From: Oscarella lobularis
Lineage: Eukaryota > Porifera > Homoscleromorpha > Homosclerophorida > Oscarellidae
Direction of reading: 5' to 3'
Assembly: GCF_947507565.1 (NCBI RefSeq)
Contig: NC_089186.1
Location: 992,001 to 1,056,000, forward strand
Length of the DNA: 64,000 nt
A model generated the notes under the pieces. It searched no databases. It saw nothing but the letters and a program-made list of their open reading frames with translations, and was not told the origin of the DNA. Of this stretch, positions 11,807 through 24,259 are shown one piece after another (position 1 is the first letter of the stretch; each line of letters starts with the position of its first letter). The position numbers were made by a program, and so were the translations under genes.

Positions 11807-12151
11807 GCTTTCTATGATAGAAAGCGAGGAAGAGCAACGCCGTTACAGTGTGGTCGAGAGCAAAGACGATTCAAGTTTACTCCGGGTCATGCATTGAATT
11901 AAGCTCCCGTAGGTAGATTCCAGCATGGTTATCTTCAGTATCGCCTTTGAAGTTTCTGTAACAAACCATTGGAAGATCTGTCCTTAGAGAGTTGACAAGG
12001 ATTAATCAGTAATGCAAAGCAACGTGGGAAAACTGCAAAAGCAGAAAGAAACAAAAGAAGAACAAAAATAGATGATCGAAAACGAGCGGACTCCGAGTTA
12101 TTTCTTCTGCAGTTCTACTTTGACTGTGTGAGCTCAGCTCTGAGAGTCCTC
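11807..12151. other. Spacer downstream of the kinase-less receptor
   Basis: No gene recognised. The first 100 bases continue weakly from the NDH-2 relic. The rest is probably 3' untranslated sequence of the receptor gene ending at 12152. Confidence 0.4.
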
Positions 12152-15100
12152 TCACTTTTTTTCAATGTGGTCATAGTCGCCTGCACCAGACGTCGCCGGA
12201 AATGCCGTGTCTGATTCCGTTGAGAATCTAAGGGTGTTATAAAGCTGGCTTCGAAAATCAGACTTGGCAAAACTCAGCCTGTTGTACGTCGATTCCAGTT
12301 CTTCACAATTCTGCTTCTCTCCTTCTTTGATGACGTAGTCATCTTCCTTTTCTCCCTGATCAACTTCCGTTCGTGGTGGCCGAAGAATGAAGACTGACGA
12401 AGTTGCATTGATGTTAGAGTCGCCATATAACGGGTTAGGGTCCAGGTCGAATGCATAATTTTTTCTTTTTGTTTTATTTTGCCTGCATCGCCTGAAACAA
12501 GAGTAGAGTCGAAATTTTGAGAGAGAAAACATTTCTTACCACGCAATGACCAAAATTATTAAAACAAGCAGCACCAGTGCTCCAATGGCTCCCCCTATTG
12601 CCACAAAAGCAAACGAAGTGGACGTCGAAGAAAACGGCGGTAAAGAGCTTGCCGTTGCATTTGCAGCTGCTGCAGAAGCAGTATAAAAAATTCTAGTTTC
12701 AGAACCGGAATTCGAGATGGCAGTTGAGCCGGAACTTGTCGGTGAGACCGGCGAAGTTAGAGTTGCGCGAGGAACTGCAGCTGAAGAAGCGATCGCAGAA
12801 GCAGTCTTCCGCACGGACGTTGAAGTAGTCAAGACTGCATTTGCAGTATTCGCAGCAATCTTTATTGAAGAGACTCGCGCAAATGAGATTCTTGTAGTTG
12901 CACGAGAGACTGACGCTGAAGTCGCAGTCTCTGAAGTCACGCGTGCGGCGTTTGACGCTGTTGGTAGAGTCTCTGAAGGCGTAGACGATGAGAAAGAAAG
13001 AGTTGCGGAAGAGATTGCAGTCGCAGCGGTAGAACTTGATACAGTATTCAAGGCAGCACTCCTTGAACTTAAGGAAGAGAATAGCGCAGTTGAGAGTCTT
13101 GTAGTGACTGACGCTGAAAATGCAGTCTCTGACGTTGCGCGTGCGGCAGTTGACGCTGTTGGTAGAGGCGTAGGCGATGAGATAGAAAGAGTTGTAGGGG
13201 AACATATAGTCGCAAAAGACGTACTTGAAGTCGTAGGTAAGTTTGATGAGACCGCTGTTGAAGCCAACGTGCTAAGAGCTGCAGTAGAAGCCGTAGTACG
13301 GTCGGTAGCGGAAATGTGTCTAATTAAAAGAGAAGAGTAAGTGGGTGAAATCGACGACTCTAACAAAAATAAATTAGATCTTAACTATTTTATACTTAAA
13401 CGACTTCTCACTAGGACAAAGGCAATACGCCCACTTTTCCATTGCAAGACTTCCGTAGTTCTTTATTGAACACCATGGGCGTCACGATCAAAAGAAGTGC
13501 ACTCGAAAAACCGCTTCCCTTTATAGACGAACGGAAAGACGCATTTGTCTTTACCATCCGAGTCTCCACCACATACATAGTTTACAACGGGAACATCTGT
13601 AAAGTAACCAGCAATTATGAATTAAAAGATTGAAATTTGTGCAATATCACTGGTGCACTTTTTAACGGAGCAATCGAGTTTGTCGCCAACCGATTCATAA
13701 CACCATGGTTTTGAACTGGCTTGCGGATCAGGATTTCGACAGTATCTGTGATCGCCAAGTCCGGCTGCGGCGTTTTGAGATACGGGAAACGCTGTAAATC
13801 GATTCCACGACACACAACTGCCCTTCGAACTTGAACCTCTATACCCGTATCCATTGTCCAGAGAGCTGTAACACGCGGTATCTAATGAAACAGAAATAAG
13901 AAAAGAAACCATGCTGCAAACAGCAATAGAGATACCCTCGCACTCGTCTATATCGCAATAAGTCCAGTTAAGACATCCACCTTTGTTCTCTGTGTAGCAC
14001 CACGGCATAGTTCGATTTTCCGATATAGGATTACGACAATACGAATGATTGCCCAAACCCGCTTCCGGATACAAAGCTATCAAATTCGAGTAGGTGCTCA
14101 ACTTCGACCAGTTGAGACACAATCGGTCGTCGGCGCTAACGGAAGTCGTCCCACGATAGTATATACCGCGATACAGAGACCGACGACATTCTATAATACA
14201 AAATGAAGAGGTTCCTATAAAGGTCGTTTGCCTACAAATAAGTACCTCTTCCAGGTGTAGTTATCCGTATGTAACTCGACGTAACCGAGCCTCGGTCAAA
14301 TGAAGCCGTAATTGCAAAAACGTAAGTAGTTGACGGTGAAACGAAGGAAGCGTAACGAAGAGATATGTCCTGTAGATCACCGTCAAACGTGAGATCCGAT
14401 GACTGAACGGTTGATCCTTGGTAAACTTCGGAGTATTTTATATCGTATGACGTGGAATCCTTGACAATTGCCGGCGGTCCGGTCCATCGAAAAGTTCCTT
14501 CACTTGCGTTACTGTCGTAGTCTAACTCTGGCAGCGGTCCACCAGAAGTCTCTATAAAAAATTAAACGGTTCATAAAACACCGTTGGAGGAAACAGAAAC
14601 TGAATACCATCCTCTCCTGAGCGTACCACTATCCATTTACCAGGAACAAGAACACCTGAGGTGTTTCTCACTGCGACTCGATACAAATATTCTAAAAACA
14701 GTATAGAATACGAAAGCAAATGATACCTGCCCTGAATTAAACACCTGTAAAAGGTTTGATTCCATTAGTGTCCGTCAGCGTTTCATTTCCTTCTCCTTTT
14801 GAACCAATGTGAAGCACTTGATCCTTGCACGTTGGACCACCCCACGTGAAGTCCGGACATCCAGCAAAGCTGACGTTCAAGCTGGCGTTTCTCGCCATTA
14901 CATAGTCTAGTAGTTGTCCATTTACCTTGAAATCTGCCAAGCAGCCTCCAAAACTTGTCACGTTCACACCATATCCAAGAGCAACTTCGGCCATTGTTGG
15001 TGGCAGTCCTTTATTCTCAATGCCCCCGAGATAAAAATTTTCCATAATGTCGGTTATTTGAGAAGAGGTGTTGTGCGAAACGCCGTCCACGGTAACGACG

Positions 15101-16665
15101 AAAGACGATTTGTCTATTGCCAAGATGACGGTATGCCACGCACCGTCACACAAGCTTACTGCTCTTGGAAGAAAGCGCACAAGGAAAGGCCCACCCGATG
15201 AGTTGGAGCCTTTTTTGTACCTTACGTGTGTCTCGATAAAGAGAAAATCACCTCTATCGTCACTGTAAGCGGCAAGAAGAAGACCGTTTGGCCAACTTGT
15301 TCGTATTCGAAAGCTCAATTGAAGCTGACCGCTTGAAGAAGACGACACGGTCAGTTTAGCATAACCAGTCCCTCGAAAATGCATCCCTTTCTGAACTGCG
15401 GGAAGACAGCCATTGGTGTTCCAGCGCACATTCTCATAGCTCTGGTTTTTTCGCGAATCAAATGATATGTCACTATCAAGCTGCTCAACATATATACATC
15501 CAATGAATCCGTCTTTGTGAGACAAAACATCGGTTTTGACGCTTTGAGTCGAGACTAATCCACCAATATAAACGCTATCAACACTGACATTAATGTCCTC
15601 GCCGTCATCATCGTCTGCTGATGCTGAAATTCCATCAACCGTGAGTTTGATAGTATTCGAATCACTTTTTCTCTTCGCCGCTACAACTGTATGAAACTGA
15701 TCGTCATTCAACGTCGCTGTTGCAGTAACATCTACAGAGCCTATACTGCCTTTAACTGCAAATTTCAGCTTCCCATTAGTCAGCTGTAGATATGAATACG
15801 ATGACCAGTCTTTCTCGACAAAACCAACAAAGAGAAGCCCATTTGGAGATGACGTTCTAAATGTCAGCCTTGTTTCAAACTTCTTTCCGCCATTAAAAGA
15901 TCCAGTGGGGGAAAACTTGATGTAGCCAAAGCCTTCAAAAGTCAATCCGGCAACGGCACTTGGTTGACTTGCAGGAACGTATCTTCTCTCTACAACATAC
16001 TGCGTAGTGCTGTCTTCCTGTGACAGCTTCTGCCACTCAATTTGAACAGATGACTTGGTAACTCTCAGTGGACGAGGGTAACAATCATCCTGTGAGCCTT
16101 TAACAATAAATATTCATTTAGAAAACAAGCTGGTCTGCTGAAAAATCAATGTACCTGAAACGCAGGTGTAAGATATGTTTAGAAGCATTGTGCCTGAGCA
16201 GCTCGTTCCGAAAGTAACTTCATCAGGCTTTAACTGGCAGTAGCTCTTAGACTGACATGCCGTCTTCGCAACATCAATAGCGCTGGAAGAGAACGAATCT
16301 TTATACTAAGCATGCCTTGTGGGCTACACTAGATTTTACGTCGACGAGGTGCAAGGGGGAGTCACTGCAGTCTTTCTCAAACAGTCCTTTACTTTCTCAA
16401 ACGTGGCGGAAGTAATCGCTATTATGTTGCTCTTACAATCGATGTCTACGCTACGTCTATAAAGAGACACGCACCAACTCGACACAATCGCTCTCTATAT
16501 AACTGCTCTTACAGGCCAAGGAACCCGTTACAGGCTGTGAGGGTCACCGACTTCGTTTCTAAGGTAGAACGTGACAAGGTGCACTTAGCTCTGAAAACTG
16601 CGGTACTCTAGATAGAAACCTTTGCAGCAGCAAAGAAGCGCGATCGCGACAATTCGTATGATCAT
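12152..16665 (-). CDS. Kinase-less receptor paralogue with NPxY and ITAM-like tail; one frameshift
   Basis: The ectodomain has the same order as RTK1: signal peptide (ATG at 16665), SUEL lectin domain (16550-16190), FN3 start, two LamG domains (15945-14740), FN3 (14690-14230), two kringles (14190-13640), FN2 (13600-13425), Ser/Thr stalk (13366-12620) and membrane helix (12615-12540). Instead of a kinase, the last exon (12503-12152) encodes a tail of about 115 residues with NPLY, DDYVI, TYNRL, LYNTL and DYDHI. YNRL and YNTL are 11 residues apart, within ITAM spacing. A one-base deletion near 13477, relative to RTK1 and RTK3, breaks the FN2 exon and brings a stop soon after. That exon is phase 1-1 and could be skipped in frame. 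So this is either a living receptor lacking FN2, a secreted truncation, a young pseudogene, or a consensus error. Confidence 0.75.
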
Positions 16666-17044
16666 TTGTGAGACGGGTGGGCTGTGTGGGCCAGTGTCTG
16701 GTGATGTCTCGTGCTGGATTAAGAAGTTCTCTACGGACGAGCAAACGACTCGTTTGAGAGCGTTCAAGGATTACTCTCGAGCTGATATTGAGAGTAACGT
16801 TTCCCACAACCACCGCTAAATGTCGTCTCATAAAACTTGCCTTGAGCAAAGGCTACTTCTAGCTGGTCTCATCGAAGCTTTCGCTGACATATACTTTTTG
16901 TCCTTTCTAGCAAATCATATTTGACACGATTATGTTTTCCTGTATACAATTCAAAGCACATCAGAGAATAGTAGTACGTTTGTGCACAAAGCGTGATTGT
17001 ACCGTAGGAGACTGGGAGTTGAACTAGATTAAGAGAGTTGACAA
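16666..17044. other. Spacer upstream of the kinase-less receptor
   Basis: No coding sequence recognised. It should include the promoter of the gene starting at 16665. The right part runs into the receptor relic. Confidence 0.4.
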
Positions 17045-17450
17045 AACTAACACGCCAGACATGCAAAAACGTACGTAGTCGACGGAGAAAGGAAGCCATA
17101 AATCCTTGACAACTGCCGGCGGTCCGGTCCAGCGAAATGTTCCTTCACCCGTCCTACCGTCGTGTTCCAACTCTGGCGTCGGTCCACTAAAAGTCTCTGG
17201 AAGATAAGGCAGTTCAATTAGGATTAACGTCGATAAACTAATTTGAATGCTATCTTCTCCTGTGCGTACTAGATCATAGATACTATTCTCGTATCTATGG
17301 TACTATAACCCATTCATCGGGCACAAGGGTTCAACTGTGACTAAATACAAATAGAATATATTTGAGCAGCAGGTACTCAAGTGTACGATACGCTCAGTAA
17401 CATCGAGCCTGAGCACCTGAGCACATTGTTCAAAAAGCAATGTTAGAAGT
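17045..17450 (-). pseudogene. Relic of another receptor copy (FN3 and SUEL fragments)
   Basis: 17060-17200 matches the second FN3 exon of the receptors (compare 14320-14560 and 21080-21310), including the stretch coding for FRWTGPPA. 17390-17450 matches part of the SUEL lectin exon (compare 10430-10480). The LamG exons between them are gone, and kringle, stalk and kinase exons are absent. The order is the same as in an intact unit, so this is an internally deleted copy. Confidence 0.75.
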
Positions 17451-17467
17451 TCTTAGCAGGAAGTGAC

Positions 17468-17778
17468 TAACTCTTCGCTTTTGACGTCGAACGCATTCGG
17501 CACGGCACGCACGGGATCGGGTAGAGACGGCGAATCGGTTCGATAATGCTGCACAATTCGAGCGTGCCAACCATCGTGCTGGCGAGAAGGGAAGTGAATG
17601 GGAATTAAGTTTTCGCGGGTTGACGACGGTCACGTCGATGAACCTTCTTGAGAAGGCTGTAGCCGCCCCATCGGGTGCCGAGGATGACGAGATGTCGGTT
17701 CGTCGTCGAGAGGTGTCGTATAGAATACGATTCAGAATAATTTCACGAAGAATCGAGAGAGTAACGTGCGTTAGGAAG
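17468..17778 (-). pseudogene. Decayed copy of NDH-2 exon 1 with its 5' flank
   Basis: The plus strand matches 2000-2453 of the NDH-2 gene in collinear blocks, for example GGCTGTAGCCGCCCCA and GACGAGATGTCGGTTCGTCG, with an internal deletion and many point changes. The copy extends past the NDH-2 start into the upstream sequence, so it derives from genomic DNA, not mRNA. It sits just downstream of RTK3, the same relative place as the real gene to RTK1. Confidence 0.85.
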
Positions 17779-17917
17779 GACCGACGCCGCCAAAGAACCA
17801 GAGCACCAGTGACTCAAAGCATCATTCACATTCCTCGAAGCCTGGATAGAGGCTTGCACGTGACGGTAAGATAAACTAAAAACACGCATGCAAGGCTACT
17901 AAATAATAATTAATTAA

Positions 17918-20900
17918 TTAATAAGCGCTCGACGCCTTGTAAGCCTTCTGAAGTACTTCGTACGCTGACTGGGACGCCTTCTCATTGTCACCCACACTTC
18001 CCGGAATTGATTCAGAATTAGCATCGTTAGCTAACAGCATGTCGTCTGGCTGAGAAAGACGAGTGGCTATTTCGTTGAAAGTAGGTCGTTTGTGGTGATC
18101 AGGATTCCTGCAGAGAAGTCATCTTCCTGGTCACAAATCAATCACACTGCATCCTCTCTTCTTCTTACCAGCACTCAATCATGAGTTCATAGATAGCATA
18201 GGAACAGCCCGGAGGTGGGGGAAGACGATAGCCAGTTTCCAGTAGATCAACAACGGCACCATTCATCGTTTGGCCGTAAGGACGTTTCCCAACTGTCCAA
18301 ATTTCGTGGAGAACAATACCGTAACTCCAGACGTCACTTGATGTCGAATACTTTCGAAAGCTGATGGCCTACAAAACACGTAGGTATGCACTGTCGTAAG
18401 AGACGTACAGGAAATCTTTTACCTCAGGAGCGGTCCATCTGATGGGAATCTGTCCTCCTTTAGTGACGTAGTAACTGCCTTCGGCCAAATCTCTCGATAA
18501 TCCAAAGTCAGCAATTTAGGCAACAGAATGAAAGCGATGGCGTCTATAAAAAAATAATTCAACCTTGCAAACTAGTCGTTCACCAAGTAGAACGTTACGA
18601 GCCGCAAGGTCCTTGTTTTATAAAACGCCGAATTCACACTCGCACTAAAAAATGATTCAAACCTTTTACCCTGTGAACGAAACATCGCTTCGCCAAATAT
18701 TCCATTCCGGCGGCTATGTCGCGAGCCATCCGCAGTAAACGAGACGGTAGGTCCGAAGGCAACGTGTCCTCGTTTCTACGACGAGAGATCGTTGTGCTTC
18801 TACTCTGCGAATAGGCGAGCACTTACGCGATAATTGACTGCAAGTATTGCTTCAAATCACCGTTGGGCAAAATTTCCAAGACAATCATCAACTACATGCA
18901 GTTAGATATACGGTACTACTGTATAGCGGAATTCGTGCATACTTACCGGTGTTCCAGAGAGAACGACTCCGTGCATCATCACAACGTTTCGGTGATTAAA
19001 CTGGCCCATAATTGCAGCTTCTTGAAGAAATTTGACCTTGCTCTCCTTCGACTCTGATTTCAACGTCTTCACGGCCACGACAACAGGAGATTTCGAATCC
19101 TTTTTTTAAAAAAATTAGAAAGGCCTGAAATGAACGTTGTTTTGAATAAACCTTTGGCGTCCACATTCCTCTCTCAACTGTTCCAAATTGACTGAAAAGG
19201 CAAAAATAAGAGTAAGTGTGGCAGTTAAATAACGCGAACGAGCGCATTCCTTTTACCCAGTTCCCAATACTTCTTCCAGATGAATAGAAGACCTTTCTAA
19301 GACGCGAAACTTTGCAGAAGTCAACTGATCATACAATTTCCTTTCCGTTTTTGCCGGCTTCCAGTAGATGCTCTCTTCAGATTCATTCTGTGCCTAAAAC
19401 ATTGCAGGGTATAATACTTAATACTCATGGGAGAAAGAAAAAATCTCGACAGTCTTGCCTTTTGCTCGGAAACGACCAACTGCAACGGAGCTGAGTTGAC
19501 AGGCACTTCGTAGTGACTATCGTCCTGAGCGGTTTTTGGTAGGCAGTACTCGGCAGTCGGATTGGACAGGGAAGAGTCCTCGTACTCATGTTCTTGTCTT
19601 AACGGCGAGACAACGACGTAACTTGACGAGAGCCTTCGCGAGCCGCGCCCATCCAATTCCATACCTATAAGCAAAGCCTCTAATTAGTTAAAACGATAAA
19701 ACATCTCTGCAACTCACTTTGCTCGTTCACGTCAAATGCTTCGGACGGTTTGCCTCGTCGACGGACGAAGATGACAACAAGAACCACGACGACAATGATA
19801 ATAAGGATTCCTCCACCGACTCCAATTCCGATGTACATAGAAGAGGCTGAGCTGCTCCTCGTCTCTGAGATGCTCCCTGACGCAAAGCTGCTTTCGCTTG
19901 CGAGCGACGTAGAAATGACGTCAGAAGTTGTCAACGACGATTCGAAACTCGCCGATCCCTCGGTCGAGGAGAACGTTGCTTGAGCCACCGTATTAGGAGC
20001 CGCGGTCGTAGCCGTAGTAGTAGTAGTAGTAAACGTAAGGCAGGAGCCGTCAATTCGCCCGCTGACAGGAGGAGAGTAAGTAGGTAGAGACATAGAATTT
20101 CCCGGTTCTAAATACAAAAAAGTAATTCGAATTTTCTTTCTGTTTAATGCACATCTAGCTTCTCACTAGGACAAAGACAATATGCCCACTGCTGCATTTT
20201 CCCATTTGAACGATTCGTTATCGAGCACCATGGAGCGTCGCGATCGAAAGCAGTGCACTCATAAAACCGCCTTCCTTTATAGATGAAGGGAAAGACGCAC
20301 TCGTCTCCGTCGTCTGACGTGTCGCCGCATACGTAGCGAACGATGGAGACATCTGCAAAACAAATGGAATTGACGATTTCGAAACTTCCGAAATTTGCTC
20401 AGTACCTTTGGTGCACGGGGCAACGGCGTTATTGAAGCAATTGCGTTTGCCACTATCTGATTCATAACACCACGGTTTTGACCTAGTTTGCGGATCAGGA
20501 TTTCGACAGTAGTTGTGATCACCAAGTCCGGCCGCTGCGTATTGATGCACGGAAAACGTCGTAGATTTGTTCCAAGACACGCAATTCCTATACGTACTTG
20601 ATCCCCTATACCCGTACCCATTGTCCAGAGAGCTGTAACATGTCGTGTCTAAAGCAAAGAGCAAAAATAAAAAGCGGCTTTTTCTAACTGCAATCGACCT
20701 ATACCCTCGCACTCGTCTATATTGCAGTAAGACCAGCTAAGACATCCACCCGTATCGTCCGTGTAACACCACGGCATTGTTCGATTTTCCGATATAGGAT
20801 TGCGACAGTACGAATGATTGCCCAAACCCGATTCCGGATACAAAGCTAATAAATTTGAGTAGGTGCCCAGCTCCGACCAGTTGAGACACGATTGGCCGTC

Positions 20901-23475
20901 GGCGCTAACGGAAGTCGTCCCACGATAGTATGTACCACGATATAGAAACCGACGACATTCTATGAAATAACATGAAGCCTTTGAAAAGTCTTCTTCCCAA
21001 ACATACCTCTGCCGTTGGTCGTTAAACGTGCATAACTAGACAGAACGGGGCCTTTCCCTTTGCTTAATGAAGCGGTAATTGCAAAAACATAAGTAGTCGA
21101 CGGTGAAACGGCGGAAGTATAAGGAAGAGATATTTCCTTTATGTCATCGTTAAACTTGAGATCAGATGACTGTACAGTCGATCCTTGGTAAACTTCAGAG
21201 TATTTTATGTCGTATGACATGTCATCCTTGACAATTGCAGGCGGTCCGGTCCAGCGAAATGTTCCCTTACCCGTTCTACCGTCGTAATCCAACTCTGGCG
21301 CTGGTCCACTAGAAGACACTAGAAAATGAGATCGTTAATAAACGCTAACGACTATTACTGAAATACAATACTATCTTCTCCTGTGCGCACTACTATCCAT
21401 TTACTAGGTACAATTGCGCCTGATACGCTTTTCACTGTGACTCGATACAAATACTCTGAAATGAAACTCGAATATAAAACGAAACCTAGAACTGAAACAA
21501 ACCTGTAAAGGCTTTGACTTCATTAGTGTCCGTTAGAGTTTTCCCTCCTCTTCCTTTTGAACCAACGCGAAGCACTTGATCTACGCACGTTGGACCGCCC
21601 CAAGTGAAGTCTGGACATCCAGCAAAGCTGACGTCCAAGCTAGCGTTCCTCTTCTTTGCATAGTCAACCAGCAGCCCATTGACCTTGAAATCTGCCAAAC
21701 AGCCTCCATAACTCGTTACGTTCACGCCATATCCAAGCGCAATTTCGTCCATAGTTGGCGATGACGCTCCCTCACTTTCACTACGTTCCATGCCGCCAAG
21801 ATAAAAGTTCTTCATTATGTCAGACGAATAACTCAACACGTCGTCTATCTTCGAAGAGGTGGTCTGTCTAACGCCGTCGATAGCAACAACGATCAACACC
21901 GTGTCTATCGTTAGGCTGACAGTATGCCACACGCCGTCGCACAAGCTCACGGTTCTCCCGGGTCGAACGCGTATGAGGAAGGGTCCATCTGATATCCCGA
22001 AGCCTTTTCTGTATCTCAAGTCTAATCCATCGACACGTGTCTCAACGAAGAGAAATTTGCCGTATCGTTGTCGTAGGCGGCCAGAAGAAGACCGTTTGGC
22101 CAACTCGTTCGCATTCGAAAATCGAATTGAAGTTGGCCGCTCGACGAAGACGACAGGGTCAGTTTCGCGTAACCAGTTCCTCGAAAGTGCATTCCTTCCT
22201 GAACGGCAGGCGGACAGCCGTTAGCGCTCGAGCGAACATTTAGACTATTCGTCAAGCCGTTCGGACCAAATGATTTGCCGTTATCAAGCTGCTCCACATT
22301 CATGCACCCGACGAATCCGTCTACTTGTGACAAAATGCTTGGTTCGACGACGAGCACAGTCGAAGGCACTCCACCGACATAAACGCTGTTTACGCGCACT
22401 TCGATCTTTCCGCCGTCCTTTACGCTAGCAGACCCTGTAGTACCTCCATCAACAGTAAGTCTGAGAGTGTCATCATCATTCTGCCTCTTCTCCGCCTTCA
22501 CCGTATGAAACTCATTCAAAGTGATTGCCGTCGAAGAAAGATTTACAGACCCATCTTTGGACTTGACCGCAAAATCCAACTTTCCATTCGTCAGTTTTAG
22601 GTACGCATACGACGACCAGTTATTCTTGAAAGCGAAAAAGAGAAGTCCATTCGGACTTGACGTTCGAAATGTTAGTTCCATTGTAAATGCCTTTCCGCCA
22701 TTAAAAACGGCGTTAGTTCTATATTTCATGTAGCCAAAGCCGTCAAAAGATATACCGACAACGGCGCTTGGCTGACTAGCAGGAATGTATCTTCGTTCTA
22801 CAAAATATTTTGTATTGCTGTCTTCCTCTGGGTGTTTAGTCCATTTGAGAAGAACTGATGACCCTGTCACTATCCCATGCGTAAGAGAGCGATCACCTTG
22901 TAGGCCTAAAAAACACTAACTGTTTGAACAAAAGGCAGAGTGTAGCAGAGACTACCTGAAACGCAAGCGTACGATACGTTCAGCGACATGTTGCCTGAAC
23001 ACGTCGTTCCAAACGTAACATCAGTCGCCACTACACTGCAATAGCTCTTGTACTGACACGCTGCCTTCACAACGTCAGTAGCGCTGAAAGAAAAACAAAC
23101 GCGTCGTCTCCCAATCAAATATTCATTTATTGACAATTACATAGTCACGTTAGTCTTACGTTGGCGAGTTGCAAGGTGGAATAGCCGGAGTCCGCGATGC
23201 GCAATCGTTCACCTTCTCGAACGTGGACGAACGAATCGCTATTAGTTTTCCTTTACATTCGATTCTAAACGGCAGAGCTGAAATAGATCGGGTTACACAC
23301 AGACACTCAGCTAAAGTCACTTACGTGACAGCGCCGTCACAGGCTGTGTTGATCAACTTCGACTTTGCCCCTAACGCTTAAATTAGCGTTCTTTCGCTGA
23401 AAATTTCCGAGGATAAGTATAAGCCCTACCTTCGTCGCACAAAATCAGCGCCAGCAAGGCATATTGTATGAACAT
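17918..23475 (-). CDS. RTK3: full-length receptor kinase with two disabling lesions (likely pseudogene)
   Basis: Same order as RTK1: signal peptide (ATG at 23475), SUEL (23390-22960, with the ACDG and CKGK motifs), FN3 start and two LamG (22870-21500), FN3 (21465-21010), two kringles (20960-20400), FN2 (20350-20165), a short Ser/Thr stalk of about 90 residues and membrane helix (20100-19710), juxtamembrane tyrosines EYCLP and HYEVP (19674-19460), and kinase exons (19390-17918) with FGTVERG, VAVK, HR-DLAARN and RWTAPE. Two lesions are visible. LamG2 lacks one base near 22060, shifting the frame. The acceptor before the DFG exon reads CCTAA (near 18518) where RTK1 and RTK4 have CTAG, and no substitute AG lies close by. 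Each would remove a functional kinase. Consensus error can explain the first more easily than the second. Confidence 0.8.
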
Positions 23476-24259
23476 GGTGAAAACGCCGGCAACGTTATTT
23501 CGTCAGGAAAGATTCAAATTCCCTGGAACCGAAAACGAACGCGAGGCCAAAGACGCTTTTTCGGCGTGCGAGTGTGGCCTCTGACTCCCGTACTATTTGC
23601 ATTCCAGAACTAGCTTCCCTTTCCGCAGCGCAGAGCGAGAATAATTAGATCAAGAGGATGATGGATGCATTAGCTCTTCCTCTCTACCGGATTGACCTAG
23701 CTTGATGCATGGGAATTCTCGAAACATCAGGACCTACGGTAAAACAGGTATCTAGATATAAAAACAGTAAAATATAAAACACATAGTCACTGTACGTAAC
23801 TGTTCGTCCCCTCATTTCATTCCTTCTTCCTTGTTAGCCTTGTAGTGCATCTGCGAGCGATCTCCACACGCGGGAAATTCGCGAGCAGCGAGAGAGAGAG
23901 AGAGGAGAGAGAGACTGGACAGGCGCAGAGAACCACGTTGACTTCAGAAGCCATAACGAACTCGCACTAATAAGAGCTAAACTCGCTGTTAGTGAGGGTG
24001 AACAGAGCTCGAACAAACGCACAAACCCAAATGTTAGAGCTGGATTCGGGTCTCATGGAAGCTCCCGTATTTCGGTTACTAGCCGTCGGTTTGTCGCCTA
24101 TACGCGGGGTAGAATTCGGCGAAGAATAGCTAGGACAACGTGCGGTAACTAGAGGCTCAATCTCTCTATGGGCAGCTGTCGACAGCTCCCGGCAAAAATA
24201 CATAAAAGTAAAAAAAATACGTATACAAACAAATTTGGCTAATAATAGGCGCTCAACGC
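23476..24259. other. Spacer between RTK3 and RTK4 with a GA microsatellite
   Basis: A GA-rich simple repeat lies at about 23888-23913. No gene and no NDH-2 relic were recognised here, unlike the two spacers to the left. The RTK3 promoter should lie at the left end. Confidence 0.4.

Noticed and set aside
12717-13340. Plus-strand open frame of about 200 codons
   Set aside because: Antisense shadow of the mucin-like stalk of the kinase-less receptor, the same effect as in RTK1.
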